Assembly: GCF_022437945.1 (NCBI RefSeq)
Contig: NZ_CP092535.1
Location: forward strand, 1,798,001-1,862,000
Source of the DNA: Nocardioides sp. TF02-7
Lineage (GTDB): Bacteria > Actinomycetota > Actinomycetes > Propionibacteriales > Nocardioidaceae
DNA length: 64,000 nt
Reading direction: 5' to 3'
Part shown: positions 10,046 through 19,858 of the stretch, piece after piece
Position numbering within the stretch: position 1 is the stretch's first letter
Layout of the letters: each line of letters opens with the position of its first letter
Made by a program: the position numbers and the translations under genes
The notes under the pieces: generated by a model
The model's database searches: none
Told to the model about the DNA's origin: nothing
Seen by the model: the letters and a program-made list of their open reading frames with translations, nothing else

Positions 10046-12127
10046 TCAGATGTCGAGGAACCGGACGTCCTTGGCGTTGCGCTGGATGAACGAGCGCCGC
10101 TGCTCGACGTCCTCCCCCATCAGGATCGAGAACACCTCGTCGGCCTGCGCCGCGTCGTCGAGGGTCACCTGCAGCATCAGGCGCTGCTCGGGGTTCATCG
10201 TGGTCTCCCACAGCTCCTCGGCGTTCATCTCGCCGAGACCCTTGTAGCGCTGGACCGGGTTCTCCTTGGGCAGCTTCTTGCCCTGCGCCAGGCCGTCCTC
10301 GATCAGCAGGTCGCGCTCGGCGTCGGAGTAGACGAACTCGTGGTCGTGCGGCTTGTTCCAGCGGATCCGGTAGAGCGGCGGCTGCGCCATGTAGACGTAG
10401 CCGTGCTCGATCAGGGGCCGCATGAACCGGAACAGCAGGGTCAGCAGCAGCGTGTTGATGTGGTGGCCGTCGACGTCGGCGTCGGCCATCAGCACCACCT
10501 TGTGGTAGCGCAGCTTCTCGAGGTCGAACTCCTCGTGGATGCCGGTGCCGAGGGCGGAGATGATCGCCTGCACCTCCTGGTTGGCCAGGACCTTGTCGAT
10601 GCGGGCCTTCTCGACGTTGAGGATCTTGCCGCGGATCGGGAGGATCGCCTGCACCCGAGGGTCGCGGCCCTGGCGCGCCGAGCCGCCCGCGGAGTCGCCC
10701 TCGACGATGAAGACCTCGCACTCCGCGGGGTTGGTCGACTGGCAGTCCGACAGCTTGCCGGGCAGGCCGCCGCCGCCGAGCAGCCCCTTGCGCGAGCGGG
10801 CCAGGTCGCGCGCCTTGCGCGCTGCGATCCGGGCGGACGCGGCGGCCTGCGCCTTCCGCACGATGTCCTTGCCCTCGGCGGGGTTCTGCTCGAGCCACGC
10901 GCCCAGCTGGTCGTTGACGACCCGCTGCACGAAGCCCTTGGCCTCGGTGTTGCCGAGCTTGGTCTTCGTCTGGCCCTCGAACTGCGGCTCGCCGAGCTTG
11001 ATCGAGATGATCGCGGTCAGGCCCTCGCGGATGTCGTCGCCGCTGACCCGGTCCTCCCGCTTCTTGATCAGGCCCCACTGCTCGCCCCAGCCGTTGACGA
11101 GCGAGGTCAGCGCCGCGCGGAAGCCCTCCTCGTGGGTGCCGCCCTCGTGGGTGTTGATGGTGTTGGCGAAGGTGTGCACCGACTCCGTGAAGCCGGTGTT
11201 CCACTGCATCGCCACCTCGAGGCTCATGTGGTTGTCGACGTCGTCGGGCGTCTCGGCCTCGAACGAGATGATCGACGGGTTGGCCTTGTCCTTGCGGCGG
11301 TTGAGGTGCTCGACGTAGTCGACCAGGCCCCGCTCGTACTTGAAGACCTGCTGCAGCCCGCCCTCGGCGCGCTCGATGGCGCCGGCGCCGGTGGCGTCGA
11401 CCTCGTTGCTGATCGTGTCGTCGTGGACGGCCTCGGCGAGGTCCTCGGCGGCGGGTCGCTGGTCGACGACGCAGATCTCGAGGCCCTTGTTGAGGAAGGC
11501 CATCTCCCGGATCCGGGTGGTGATCGTCTCCAGGTTGTACGCCGTGCTCTCGAAGATGTCGGGCGAGGCGTACCAGGTGACCGTGGTGCCGGTGCGCTCG
11601 TCCTCCTCGAGCGGACGCACCTGCTCGAGCGGCCCGTCGGGGGTGCCCAGCGAGAACGACTGCCGCCACAGGTGGCCGCGGTTCTTGACCTCGACGGTGA
11701 GCCGCGAGGAGAGCGCGTTGACGACGGAGACGCCGACGCCGTGGAGGCCGCCGGACACCTTGTAGCCGCCGCCGCCGAACTTGCCGCCGGCGTGGAGCAC
11801 GGTCAGCGCGAGGGTGACGGCCGGCACCTCCTGGCCCGGCGCGGTGTCGGTGGGGATGCCGCGGCCGTTGTCCTCGACCCGGACCCCGCCGTCGGGCTGG
11901 AGGGTCACCTCGATCCGGTCGCAGTAGCCGGCCAGCGCCTCGTCGACGGCGTTGTCGACGATCTCCCAGATCAGGTGGTGGAGACCGCGCTCGCCGGTCG
12001 ACCCGATGTACATCCCGGGCCGCTTGCGGACCGCCTCGAGGCCTTCGAGCACCTGGATCGCCGAGGCGTCGTAGTCGCCGCTGACGACCGGGACCGGGGG
12101 TACGGGCTGCTGCTCTTCGGTGGTCAC
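10046..12127 (-). CDS. gyrB: DNA gyrase subunit B
   Basis: About 693 residues, intact. GyrB is the ATPase of gyrase. The GHKL ATP site shows [18 protein letters not shown] and [14 protein letters not shown]. The TOPRIM domain has E-G-D-S-A-G-G-S-A and D-A-D-V-D-G-H-H-I. Two in-frame GTG codons, at 12133 and 12127, are candidate starts. GAAGAGG lies about 5 bp before the second (V-T-T-E-E-Q-Q-P), which I prefer. It follows dciA after a 261-bp gap that holds no gene. Confidence 0.97.
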   Translation of the reverse strand: MTTEEQQPVPPVPVVSGDYDASAIQVLEGLEAVRKRPGMYIGSTGERGLHHLIWEIVDNAVDEALAGYCDRIEVTLQPDGGVRVEDNGRGIPTDTAPGQEVPAVTLALTVLHAGGKFGGGGYKVSGGLHGVGVSVVNALSSRLTVEVKNRGHLWRQSFSLGTPDGPLEQVRPLEEDERTGTTVTWYASPDIFESTAYNLETITTRIREMAFLNKGLEICVVDQRPAAEDLAEAVHDDTISNEVDATGAGAIERAEGGLQQVFKYERGLVDYVEHLNRRKDKANPSIISFEAETPDDVDNHMSLEVAMQWNTGFTESVHTFANTINTHEGGTHEEGFRAALTSLVNGWGEQWGLIKKREDRVSGDDIREGLTAIISIKLGEPQFEGQTKTKLGNTEAKGFVQRVVNDQLGAWLEQNPAEGKDIVRKAQAAASARIAARKARDLARSRKGLLGGGGLPGKLSDCQSTNPAECEVFIVEGDSAGGSARQGRDPRVQAILPIRGKILNVEKARIDKVLANQEVQAIISALGTGIHEEFDLEKLRYHKVVLMADADVDGHHINTLLLTLLFRFMRPLIEHGYVYMAQPPLYRIRWNKPHDHEFVYSDAERDLLIEDGLAQGKKLPKENPVQRYKGLGEMNAEELWETTMNPEQRLMLQVTLDDAAQADEVFSILMGEDVEQRRSFIQRNAKDVRFLDI

Positions 12128-12394
12128 GCACACCTCTTCGGTTCGTCGGCCGGAGGGCCGGGCAGGCAGACAGAGGGCCGTCGCTCACGACGTGGGAGTG
12201 CGTGCGCCCGGCCCGACGTCCATCTTACCGGCCAGCGGCCCGCTGCACACGCACGCGCGCCCTCGGCCGGGGGGTCTGTGGATGAAAACCGGCTCTCAGC
12301 GCGCGGCAACGGCGGTCTGGACGGCCCGGGAGGGGGGGCGGACGTGCGGGGATACAGGCGCCCGCCCCCCGACGCGTCTGCGCGGGTGGCCGGT

Positions 12395-13002
12395 TCAGCC
12401 GTAGGTGTCGCGGGGGCCGCGGCCGTCGCGCAGGCCGCGGCGCCCGTGCTTCCAGCTGGGTGCGTGCGGCCCGAGGACCTCGACCACCGTGACGGTGCCG
12501 TCGCCCAGCTCCGCGTTGAGCCGCTTCACCACGCCGGCCGCGAGCAGCTTGAGCTGGGTGGCCCAGGCGGTCGAGTCGGTGCGGACGACGAGCGTGCCGT
12601 CGACGAGCGTCTCCGGCGTCGAGTGCGCCCCGATCTCGGGTCCGACGACCTCGGCCCAGCGGGCGAACACCCCCGGACCTGCAGGTCGAGCCCCCAGCCG
12701 TGCTGGGCGACCAGCCGGCCGACCTCGCCGGCCAGCGGTTGCGGGTCGCGCTGGTCGGGGTGTGCGCCGCTGAGCCCGCCCTCGCTGCCGCGGCGCGTCC
12801 GGGGCGCCGTGCCGGCGGGCCGGCGCCGGCGCGGGACCACCGGGGACGTGCCGGGTGCGGCGGCACCGCGCACCATCGCCCGCGCCAGGTCGAGCCCGTC
12901 GGGGCGGTGCTCGGGGTCCGGCTGCCGGGCCGGCTGCTCACCGGGCTCACCGGGTCGACCGGTCTCACGGGGCTCACCCGTCGCTGGTCGCTCCTCCGAC
13001 AC
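12395..13002 (-). CDS. dciA: DciA (DUF721) replicative helicase-loading protein (frame broken in a G run)
   Basis: About 202 residues. DciA is the ancestral bacterial protein that delivers DnaB to the origin. The long, basic, Pro/Arg-rich N-terminus (from [15 protein letters not shown]) is followed by the DUF721 core, where [15 protein letters not shown] and [14 protein letters not shown] are the conserved stretches. Adding one G to the run whose complement is C5 at 12670-12674 joins L-Q-V-R-G to V-F-A-R-W. Its start overlaps the 3' end of recF by 29 bp. The recF-dciA-gyrB order is standard in actinobacteria. Confidence 0.87.
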
Positions 13003-14197
13003 GGGTCACCTCCCCTCCCGCCACGGCGTACGTCACGCCCGCCAGCTGCTCCGGGACGTCGGCCTCCACCGCTGCGGTGACCAGCACCTGCTCGGCGCCG
13101 GCGACCAGGGCCGCCAGCTGCGCCCGGCGGTCCGCGTCGAGCTCGGCGAAGACGTCGTCGAGGATCAGGATCGGGTCGTCGCCGTCCGCGCGCAACAGGT
13201 CGTACGCCGCCAGCCGCAGCGCGAGCGCGAACGACCACGACTCGCCGTGCGAGGCGTAGCCCTTCACCGGGAGCCGCTGGCCGGTGCTCCCGCCGAGGGT
13301 GAGCCGGAGGTCGTCGCGGTGCGGCCCCACCAGCGTCACACCGCGGTCGAGCTCGTCGCCCCGACGGCGCCCGAGCTCGGCGAGCAGCGCCTCGGCGAGC
13401 ACACCGGTGTCCGGCACACCGGTGTCCGGCACACCGGCGGCCGGGGCCGGCTGGTCGGCGTCGCCGTCACCCGCCGCCAGCGGCGTGCTCGCGGCGTACT
13501 CCATCCGGGCGTCGTCGCGGCTGGCGCCGCGGGCGACCGCCTCGTAGGCCTTGCCGAGGTAGGGCGCGAGGTCCTCGACGAGGCGCAGGCGGTGGTGCAG
13601 CAGCTCGGAGCCGACCCGGACGAGGTGGTCGTCCCACACGTCGAGGGTCGCGAGCGCGGCGTCCTGGCTCGAGGAGCCGCGGCGGGCGTGGCCGGCCGTC
13701 TTCAGCAGGGTGTTGCGCTGCTTGAGCACGCGGTCGTAGTCGGCACGGACGCCGGCCAGCCGGGGCGTGCGGAGCACGAGGAGGTCGTCGAGGAACCGGC
13801 GGCGCTCGGAGGGGTCGCCCTTGACCAGCGCGAGGTCCTCGGGGCTGAACACCACCGTGCGCACCAGCCCGACCAGGTCGCGGGCCCGCGGCAGCGGCGA
13901 GCGGTTGACCCGCGCCCGGTTGGCGCGGCCGGGGTTGAGCTCGACCTCGAGCACGGCCGTGCGGCCGTCACGGACGACCGCGGCCCGGACCAGGGCCTGG
14001 TCGGCTCCGGCGCGGATGAGCGGGGCGTCCGTCGCGACCCGGTGCGACGCCAGCCGCGAGAGGTAGTCGACCGCCTCGACCAGGTTGGTCTTGCCCTGTC
14101 CGTTGCGCCCGACGAACGCCGTGACGCCCGCCTCGAGCGGCACCTCGACGTCGGCGTAGGACCGGAAGTCGTGGAGGGTCAGGTGCGAGACGTGCAC
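12974..14197 (-). CDS. recF: DNA replication and repair protein RecF
   Basis: 407 residues, intact. RecF is an SMC-like ATPase that helps load RecA at gaps. Walker A is GRNGQGKT (30-37). The signature region is [12 protein letters not shown] and Walker B is [13 protein letters not shown]. Around residues 253-268 there is a small expansion of the pentapeptide unit D-T-G-V-P made by a 15-bp tandem DNA repeat, absent from most RecF proteins. It lies in the series dnaN-gnd-recF-dciA-gyrB. Confidence 0.97.
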   Translation of the reverse strand: MHVSHLTLHDFRSYADVEVPLEAGVTAFVGRNGQGKTNLVEAVDYLSRLASHRVATDAPLIRAGADQALVRAAVVRDGRTAVLEVELNPGRANRARVNRSPLPRARDLVGLVRTVVFSPEDLALVKGDPSERRRFLDDLLVLRTPRLAGVRADYDRVLKQRNTLLKTAGHARRGSSSQDAALATLDVWDDHLVRVGSELLHHRLRLVEDLAPYLGKAYEAVARGASRDDARMEYAASTPLAAGDGDADQPAPAAGVPDTGVPDTGVLAEALLAELGRRRGDELDRGVTLVGPHRDDLRLTLGGSTGQRLPVKGYASHGESWSFALALRLAAYDLLRADGDDPILILDDVFAELDADRRAQLAALVAGAEQVLVTAAVEADVPEQLAGVTYAVAGGEVTRVGGATSDG

Positions 14198-14255
14198 GGT
14201 GAGCAGCGGTGGTCGGTCGGCGCGGACGGGTGGGGCGCTGGACGTCGGGGCGACG

Positions 14256-15173
14256 TCACTCGGTGGCGGTGGGGGCGTCGCCGCCGGGCGGCGGCCCGGA
14301 CTGCACCGCGTGCCCGCCGAACTGGTTGCGCATCGCCGCGATCGCCTTCATCGCCGGGCTGTCGTCCTGCCGCGAGGTGAACCGCGCGAACAGCGAGGAG
14401 GCGATGACGTGCATCGGGACGGCGTTGTCGATCGCGGCCTGCACCGTCCACCGGCCCTCGCCGGAGTCCTCGGCGTAACCGCGGAGCTCGTCGAGGTGCT
14501 CGTCCTTCTCCAGCGCCTCGGTCAAGAGGTCCAGCAGCCAGGAGCGGATCACGGTGCCGTGGCGCCAGGAGTCGAAGACGTCGGGGACGTTCTCGACCAG
14601 GTCGACCTTCTCCAGCAGCTCCCAGCCCTCGGCGTACGCCTGCATCATCGCGTACTCGATGCCGTTGTGGACCATCTTCGCGAAGTGGCCGGCGCCGGGC
14701 TTCGGGCCGGCGTGCACGAAGCCGCCCTCGTCGGGCTTGAGGGCGTCGAACGCCGGCTGCACCTTCGCCACGTCCTCCGGCGCACCGCCGCACATCAGCG
14801 CGTAGCCGTTCTCGAGGCCCCAGATGCCGCCGGAGACGCCGCAGTCGACGAAGCCGATGCCCCTGGCGCCGAGCAGCTCGGCGTTCTCCGCGTCGTCGGT
14901 CCACTTGGAGTTGCCACCGTCGACGACCAGGTCGCCCTCGCCGAGGAGGTCGGCGAGCTCGGCGATCGTCGACCGGGTGGCCTCCCCGGCCGGCACCATC
15001 ACCCACACCACCCGGGGCGCATCGGTCGGCAGCGCCTCCACCAGCGCGGCGAGGCTGTCGACGTCGCGGAGCTCGGGGTGGTGGTCGTAGCCGACGACCG
15101 TGTGGCCGCGGTCGCGCAGCCGGGTGCGCATGTTGCCGCCCATCTTCCCGAGGCCGACGAGTCCGAGGTGCAT
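14256..15173 (-). CDS. gnd: 6-phosphogluconate dehydrogenase, decarboxylating (short GndA type)
   Basis: 305 residues, intact. It oxidises and decarboxylates 6-phosphogluconate to ribulose-5-phosphate in the pentose phosphate pathway. The N-terminal Rossmann motif is [31 protein letters not shown] and [15 protein letters not shown] are the substrate and catalytic motifs. At about 300 residues it belongs to the short, often NAD-preferring class (GndA/YqeC type) rather than the 470-residue form; cofactor choice is inferred. Located between dnaN and recF, as in many actinobacteria. Confidence 0.93.
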   Translation of the reverse strand: MHLGLVGLGKMGGNMRTRLRDRGHTVVGYDHHPELRDVDSLAALVEALPTDAPRVVWVMVPAGEATRSTIAELADLLGEGDLVVDGGNSKWTDDAENAELLGARGIGFVDCGVSGGIWGLENGYALMCGGAPEDVAKVQPAFDALKPDEGGFVHAGPKPGAGHFAKMVHNGIEYAMMQAYAEGWELLEKVDLVENVPDVFDSWRHGTVIRSWLLDLLTEALEKDEHLDELRGYAEDSGEGRWTVQAAIDNAVPMHVIASSLFARFTSRQDDSPAMKAIAAMRNQFGGHAVQSGPPPGGDAPTATE

Positions 15174-15310
15174 GCGATCTCCCTGGTCCGGTGTTGTCCG
15201 GTGGTGCTTGCGTTCGACGCTAGTGCGTCGGTGGGTACGGCGGTAGGGCCCCGCACTCGGCCGACGGTCGTCCGTTCGTCGTTGCCGGCCCTCGTCCGCC
15301 GCGGGCCGGC

Positions 15311-16456
15311 TCAGCCGAGGAGGCGGCGCGGCATCAGCAGGTAGCGGAACGAGCCGTTGCTCTCCGCGGACGCGTCGTCGCCGGTGCCGGTGATCACCAC
15401 CGGCTTCGAGGCCTGGGTGAACGCCAGCTCGACGTGGGTCTCGTCGATCGCGCCGAGCCCGTCGAGCAGGAACTGCGGGTTGAAGCCGGTCACCAGGTCC
15501 TCGCCCTCGATCGCGGCCTCGACCGACTCGGTGGCCTGCGCCTCGTCGCCGGTGCCGGCGTCGAGGGTGAGCACGCCGTCGGCGAACGACAGCTGGACCG
15601 CGGTGTTGCGCTCGGCGACGAGCGAGACCCGCTTGAGGGACTCGATGAGCGCGGCCTTCTCGATCCGCGCGACGGTCAGCCGCTCGGTCGGGAACAGGCT
15701 GCGCACCTTGGGGAACTCCCCGTCGAGCAGCCGGGTCGTCGTACGCCGCACGCCACCGGGTCCGCTGCCCTCGAAGCCGATCAGGCCGTCGCCGCCGGAG
15801 CCGGCCGACAGGGCGATCGTGATCTCCTGCCCGACGGTGAGCGACTTGGCGGTGTCACCGAGCACCTTGGCCGGCACCAGCGCGGCGAGGCTGGCGTCGG
15901 GCTGGCCCGGGTTCCAGGTGAGCTCGCGCTGGGCGAGCCGGAACCGGTCGGTCGCCAGCAGGGCGATCGTGTCGCCCTCGATCTCGACCCGGACGCCGGT
16001 GAGCACGGGCAGCATGTCGTCGCGACCTGCCGCGGTGACCGCCTGGCCGACCGCGTGGGCGAAGGCCTCGCTGGAGACGGTGCCGGTGGCGGCGGGCATC
16101 TCCGGGATCGTCGGGTAGTCCTCGACCGGCATCGTCTGCAGCGAGAACCGGGCCGAGCCGCAGGTGAGCGACACCCGGGCGCCGTCGAGCGTGAGCTCGA
16201 CGGGCTTGGCGGGAAGGCTGCGACAGATGTCGGCGAGCAGCCGCCCGCTCACCAGCGCGGTGCCCTCGTCGCTGACCTCCGCGGCCAGCGTGGCCCGGGC
16301 CGAGGTCTCGTAGTCGAAGGTGGAGAGCACCAGTCCCTCGTCTCCCGCCTCGACGAGCAGGCCGGCGAGCACCGGGGAGCTCGGGCGGACGGGGAGGCTG
16401 CGGGCGGCCCAGGCGACGGCGTCGGCGAAGACGTCGCGTTCGACACGGAACTTCAC
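15311..16456 (-). CDS. dnaN: DNA polymerase III beta subunit (sliding clamp)
   Basis: 381 residues, intact. The dimeric ring holds DNA polymerase III on DNA. The sequence starts MKFRVERDVFADAVAWAARS and ends with the canonical F-R-Y-L-L-M-P-R-R-L. Three repeated clamp domains are implied by the length. It is immediately downstream of the origin-proximal intergenic region and in the same direction as dnaA. Confidence 0.98.
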   Translation of the reverse strand: MKFRVERDVFADAVAWAARSLPVRPSSPVLAGLLVEAGDEGLVLSTFDYETSARATLAAEVSDEGTALVSGRLLADICRSLPAKPVELTLDGARVSLTCGSARFSLQTMPVEDYPTIPEMPAATGTVSSEAFAHAVGQAVTAAGRDDMLPVLTGVRVEIEGDTIALLATDRFRLAQRELTWNPGQPDASLAALVPAKVLGDTAKSLTVGQEITIALSAGSGGDGLIGFEGSGPGGVRRTTTRLLDGEFPKVRSLFPTERLTVARIEKAALIESLKRVSLVAERNTAVQLSFADGVLTLDAGTGDEAQATESVEAAIEGEDLVTGFNPQFLLDGLGAIDETHVELAFTQASKPVVITGTGDDASAESNGSFRYLLMPRRLLG

Positions 16457-16882
16457 GTTGCGTCCTTCACGGCTGGCGGTGGACAGAGCGGTGCGTCGCG
16501 CGGGGAACTACACGAGTGTCGTAGTGCGCATCCTGCCACGGGTGCGGGAGCGGGCGCAGCGGGAGGCCTGCGGGGCGCGGTCGTCCACAGGGTGGGGCCC
16601 GGGAGGACGTTGGGCTCGGATCGGGACGGGTGAATTCCAGGAGTGGTCATAGCGTCGGTGGAATCTGTGGAGAACTCGTGTCGTCGCAGGTCAGCCCGGG
16701 ATCCGGCCGCTCACAGGGGTTGTGGAGCGTGGCCGGACGACGCACCGCGGGGTGTGGAGCGCGACCCGGCGGTGGAGGGCGCGGACCCGTCGAACCACAG
16801 ATCCTCCCCGTGTAGTTCGTACGTCGCGGGCGCGTTCGTCCACAGGCGTCGAGGATGGCGGTGGCTCGGCGGCCGCACCCGC
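16457..16882. other. dnaA-dnaN intergenic region with DnaA-box-like sequences, probable oriC part
   Basis: 426 bp without a gene. DnaA-box-like 9-mers, against the actinobacterial TTGTCCACA, occur at 16581-16589 (TCGTCCACA), 16666-16674 (TGTGGAGAA, reverse orientation), 16721-16729 and 16753-16761 (TGTGGAGCG, reverse) and 16837-16845 (TCGTCCACA). All carry one or two mismatches. Known actinobacterial origins lie between dnaA and dnaN with many such degenerate boxes. A strongly AT-rich unwinding element is not obvious. Confidence 0.7.
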
Positions 16883-18445
16883 TCAGCCCTGGCGCGCCTG
16901 CATCTTCACCCGGTTGGTCAGCTCACTGACCTGGTTGAAGACGGCGCGGCGCTCGCCGAGCAGCTGGTTGATCTTCCGCTCGGCGTACATCACGGTCGTG
17001 TGGTCGCGGTTGCCGAACTGGGCGCCGATCTTCGGCAGCGACAACCCGGTGAGCTCGCGGCACAGGTACATCGCGATCTGTCGCGCCATCACCAGGTGCC
17101 GGCCGCGGCTGGGGCCGGTGAGCTCCTCGATCGAGAGGCCGAAGTACGCCGCGGTCTGGGCGATGATCAGCGACGCGGTGATCTCCGGCTCGCCACCCTC
17201 GGGGATCAGGTCCTTGAGCACGATCTCGGCCAGGGTCAGGTCGACGTCCTGCCGGTTGAGGTTGGCGAACGCGGTGACCCGGATCAGCGCGCCCTCGAGC
17301 TCGCGGATGTTGGTCTGGATCTTGCTGGCGATGAACTCGAGCACGTCGGGCGGCGCGGTGAGCCGGTCCATCGCCGCCTTCTTGCGCAGGATCGCGATCC
17401 GCGTTTCGAGGTCGGGCGGCTGGACGTCGGTGATCAGGCCCCACTCGAACCGGTTGCGCAGCCGGTCCTCGAGCGCCTCGAGCTTCTTCGGCGGCTGGTC
17501 GGAGGTGAGGACGATCTGCTTCTGCGCGTTGTGCAGGTAGTTGAACGTGTGGAAGAACTCCTCCTGGGTCTGCGTCTTGCCCTGGAGGAACTGGATGTCG
17601 TCGATGAGCAGGACGTCGACCTCGCGGTACTTGCGCTTGAACCGGTCCTGCCGGTCGTCGCGGATCGAGTTGATGAACTCGTTGGTGAACTCCTCCGAGC
17701 TCACGTACCGCACCTTCGCCCCGGAGTAGAGGCTGCGCACGTAGTGGCCGATGGCGTGGAGCAGGTGGGTCTTGCCGAGACCGGAGTCGCCGTAGACCAG
17801 CAGCGGGTTGTAGGACTTGCCGGGCGCCTCGGAGACCGCGACCGCGGCCGCGTGCGGGAACCGGTTCGAGGACCCGATGACGAACGTCTCGAAGGTGTAC
17901 TTCGGGTTGAGCCGGGCCTCGGCCGACGGCGGTGCCTGGTGGGCACCGGGGTCGGGTGCCGGGGGGAACGGCGACGGTGCGGGGGCGCTCCCCGTCGCCG
18001 GGGCGGCGTACGGCGGCGAGTCGCCTTGTCGCTTTGTCGACATGTCGGCTTGTCGATCCGACCCCGGCGCGTCGCTGCCGGCAGACCCGGCGGGGCCGCC
18101 GGGGCCGTTGTGGCCGTTGTGGTCCGGCGCCTCGACCGGCTGGTGCTCGAGGGAGGAGTCCACGGTCACCGCCAGCTGGACGTCGTGGCCGAACTGCTCG
18201 GTCAGCGCGTCCTCGAGGTGTCCGCGCACCCGGCCCTCGAGCCGGTTGCGGGTGAACTCGTCGGGCACCGCCACGATGGCGGTGGTGCCGTGGAGGGTCA
18301 CCGGGCGACTGGTCTGGAGCCAGGCGCGGTGCGGCGCCTGCAGCTCGCCGAGGACCGCGCGCCAGGCCTGCTCCAGCGGCGCCAGCGTGGGGTCCTGCTC
18401 CTGCGCCGCGCCGTTGCCGTCGGGCTGCTCGTCGTTCCCCGTCAC
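16883..18445 (-). CDS. dnaA: Chromosomal replication initiator protein DnaA
   Basis: About 520 residues. DnaA binds oriC boxes and opens the origin. Domain I (about 1-110) contains W-R-A-V-L-G-E-L-Q-A-P-H-R-A-W-L. A long, low-complexity Pro/Ala/Gly/Asp-rich domain II linker follows (about 110-190). The AAA+ domain has Walker A G-D-S-G-L-G-K-T-H-L-L and Walker B V-L-L-I-D-D-I-Q-F. The domain IV signature is D-H-T-T-V-M-Y-A-E-R-K-I. The GTG at 18445 (V-T-G-N-D-E-Q-P-D-G-N-G) is chosen over longer in-frame extensions because upstream codons overlap a perfect DnaA box. Confidence 0.97.
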   Translation of the reverse strand: MTGNDEQPDGNGAAQEQDPTLAPLEQAWRAVLGELQAPHRAWLQTSRPVTLHGTTAIVAVPDEFTRNRLEGRVRGHLEDALTEQFGHDVQLAVTVDSSLEHQPVEAPDHNGHNGPGGPAGSAGSDAPGSDRQADMSTKRQGDSPPYAAPATGSAPAPSPFPPAPDPGAHQAPPSAEARLNPKYTFETFVIGSSNRFPHAAAVAVSEAPGKSYNPLLVYGDSGLGKTHLLHAIGHYVRSLYSGAKVRYVSSEEFTNEFINSIRDDRQDRFKRKYREVDVLLIDDIQFLQGKTQTQEEFFHTFNYLHNAQKQIVLTSDQPPKKLEALEDRLRNRFEWGLITDVQPPDLETRIAILRKKAAMDRLTAPPDVLEFIASKIQTNIRELEGALIRVTAFANLNRQDVDLTLAEIVLKDLIPEGGEPEITASLIIAQTAAYFGLSIEELTGPSRGRHLVMARQIAMYLCRELTGLSLPKIGAQFGNRDHTTVMYAERKINQLLGERRAVFNQVSELTNRVKMQARQG

Positions 18446-19029
18446 GCCTGACCTCTCGCTCGCCTCGCTCCGCCTTCCGGCGGGAGCCTCCACAACTTTG
18501 TCCACAGGCTGTGAACACCGTGTCACCGGTATCGACGGCACCGTGTCGGGCCCGTTCCCAGGTGCGCTCCACATCGCGTTCCCGCAGGTCAGGAGCGGCT
18601 TCGGAGAAGCTCGTCCCGAGCTGCGGATGGTGCGCGAGGCGGTGGTGCCCCAGGTCCGGCGGGGGAACCCCGGAGTGCCCGAACGTAGTCCCGGTCCGCC
18701 TGTGGATCAAGCGGTTGTCCACAGGTTCTCACGGGTCCGCCGGAACCGGTGCGTCGGGGCTCGGGCCGGGGTCCCGCGCGTGTCCGGCCCGCCGTCGCGC
18801 GCGGGAGGGCTAGGGTCGTCGGTTTGACCCCCCTCCGGGGTGGCCCGTACCGTGGTTCGGTCATCCGGTGTCGACCGGTGCCGCATGTCCGTGGCCAGCT
18901 TGTCCACGGATGCGCGGTGCCAGCCGAAACTGCCACCTCACCGGGTCGGGCGGCTTCGCTGCCGCTCCGGCCCTCGTTGCCGGCCGCCCCGGGTGACCCT
19001 TCCCGAGACGTTCATCTGAGAGGTCGATC
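18446..19029. other. dnaA-rpmH divergent intergenic region with perfect DnaA boxes
   Basis: 584 bp between divergent dnaA and rpmH. Two perfect TTGTCCACA boxes lie at 18498-18506 and 18715-18723, with near matches at 18701-18709 (TGTGGATCA, reverse) and 18900-18908 (TTGTCCACG). The box next to the dnaA start is well placed for autorepression. The region must also hold promoters for both dnaA and rpmH. It may be part of a bipartite origin with the dnaA-dnaN space. No gene is supported here. Confidence 0.7.
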
Positions 19030-19167
19030 GTGAGCAAGCGGACGTACCAGCCGAACAACCGTCGTCGCCACAAGACGCACGGCTTCCGACTGCGGATGCG
19101 CACCCGCGCCGGTCGCGCGATCCTGGCGGCCCGCCGCCGGAAGGGCCGCAAGAGCCTGTCGGTCTGA
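19030..19167 (+). CDS. rpmH: 50S ribosomal protein L34
   Basis: 45 residues starting [13 protein letters not shown] and ending [11 protein letters not shown], which is the complete L34 family. It is a basic protein of the large ribosomal subunit. GTG start preceded by G-A-G-A-G-G. It heads the rpmH-rnpA-yidD-yidC-jag-rsmG run transcribed away from oriC. Confidence 0.97.
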   Translation: MSKRTYQPNNRRRHKTHGFRLRMRTRAGRAILAARRRKGRKSLSV

Positions 19168-19204
19168 GGCGCAGGCCTCGGGCATCGGCCCCCGGAGGGC
19201 TCCT

Positions 19205-19591
19205 GTGCTGCCTGCCGACTCCCGGCTCACCACGTCGACCTCGTTCCGGCACGCCACGAGGGCGGGCCGGCGGTCGGGTGCGCGCACGCTCGTGACGCAC
19301 CTCGTCGTGGAGCCCGGCGGGTCGACTGGCGGGTCGACTGGTCCGGGCGGGCCCGCCCGGGTCGGCTTCGTGGTGAGCAAGGCGGTCGGCGGTGCCGTCG
19401 TCCGCAACCGGGTCAAGCGGCGGCTGCGGCACGCCGTCCGTGACCGGCTCCCGACGCTGCCGCGCGAGTCGCTGCTCGTCGTCCGTGCACAGCCGCCGGC
19501 CGCGGCGGCGACGTACGAGGAACTCGCCTCCGACCTCGACCGTTGCTTGCAGCGGAGCCTCCGGTCCGGCTCCGGACGGGTGGAACGGTGA
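19205..19591 (+). CDS. rnpA: Ribonuclease P protein component
   Basis: 128 residues, the basic protein subunit that helps RNase P RNA process tRNA 5' ends. The conserved core G-F-V-V-S-K-A-V-G-G-A-V-V-R-N-R-V-K-R-R is present, followed by L-R-H-A. A short Gly/Ser/Thr insert (G-G-S-T-G-G-S-T-G-P-G-G) precedes the core and is encoded by a small DNA repeat. The start is a GTG. The stop overlaps the yidD start (GTGA). Confidence 0.95.
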   Translation: MLPADSRLTTSTSFRHATRAGRRSGARTLVTHLVVEPGGSTGGSTGPGGPARVGFVVSKAVGGAVVRNRVKRRLRHAVRDRLPTLPRESLLVVRAQPPAAAATYEELASDLDRCLQRSLRSGSGRVER

Positions 19592-19854
19592 GGTGGCTGC
19601 TGGTCGCGCTGCTGCGCGGCTACCGCGCGGTGATCAGCCCGCTCTACGGCGACGTCTGCCGCTACTACCCCTCGTGCTCGGCCTACGCCCTGGAGGCGGT
19701 GCAGGTGCACGGCAGCATCAAGGGGCAGCTGGCTGGCGGCGCGGCGCATCGGCCGCTGCCACCCGTGGGCCGCCGGCGGGGTCGACCACGTGCCCCCACC
19801 CTCCCCCGTCGTGCGGCTGCCGCCGCCGGCCCCCGACCCGATCAAGGAGCATGA
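19588..19854 (+). CDS. yidD: Membrane protein insertion efficiency factor YidD (frame disturbed)
   Basis: Small membrane-associated protein that aids YidC-dependent insertion. The start V-R-W-L-L-V-A-L-L-R-G-Y-R-A-V-I-S-P-L-Y and C-R-Y-Y-P-S-C-S-A-Y-A-L-E-A are characteristic. An extra G in the run at 19722-19725 shifts the frame; removing it restores S-W-L-A-A-R-R-I-G-R-C-H-P-W, another family motif. A second, compensating deletion near 19790-19797 would be needed to reach the natural-looking stop at 19852-19854. Without it the repaired frame runs straight into yidC. It overlaps rnpA by four bases. Confidence 0.85.
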   Translation: MRWLLVALLRGYRAVISPLYGDVCRYYPSCSAYALEAVQVHGSIKGQLAGGAAHRPLPPVGRRRGRPRAPTLPRRAAAAAGPRPDQGA

Positions 19855-19858
19855 GCCC

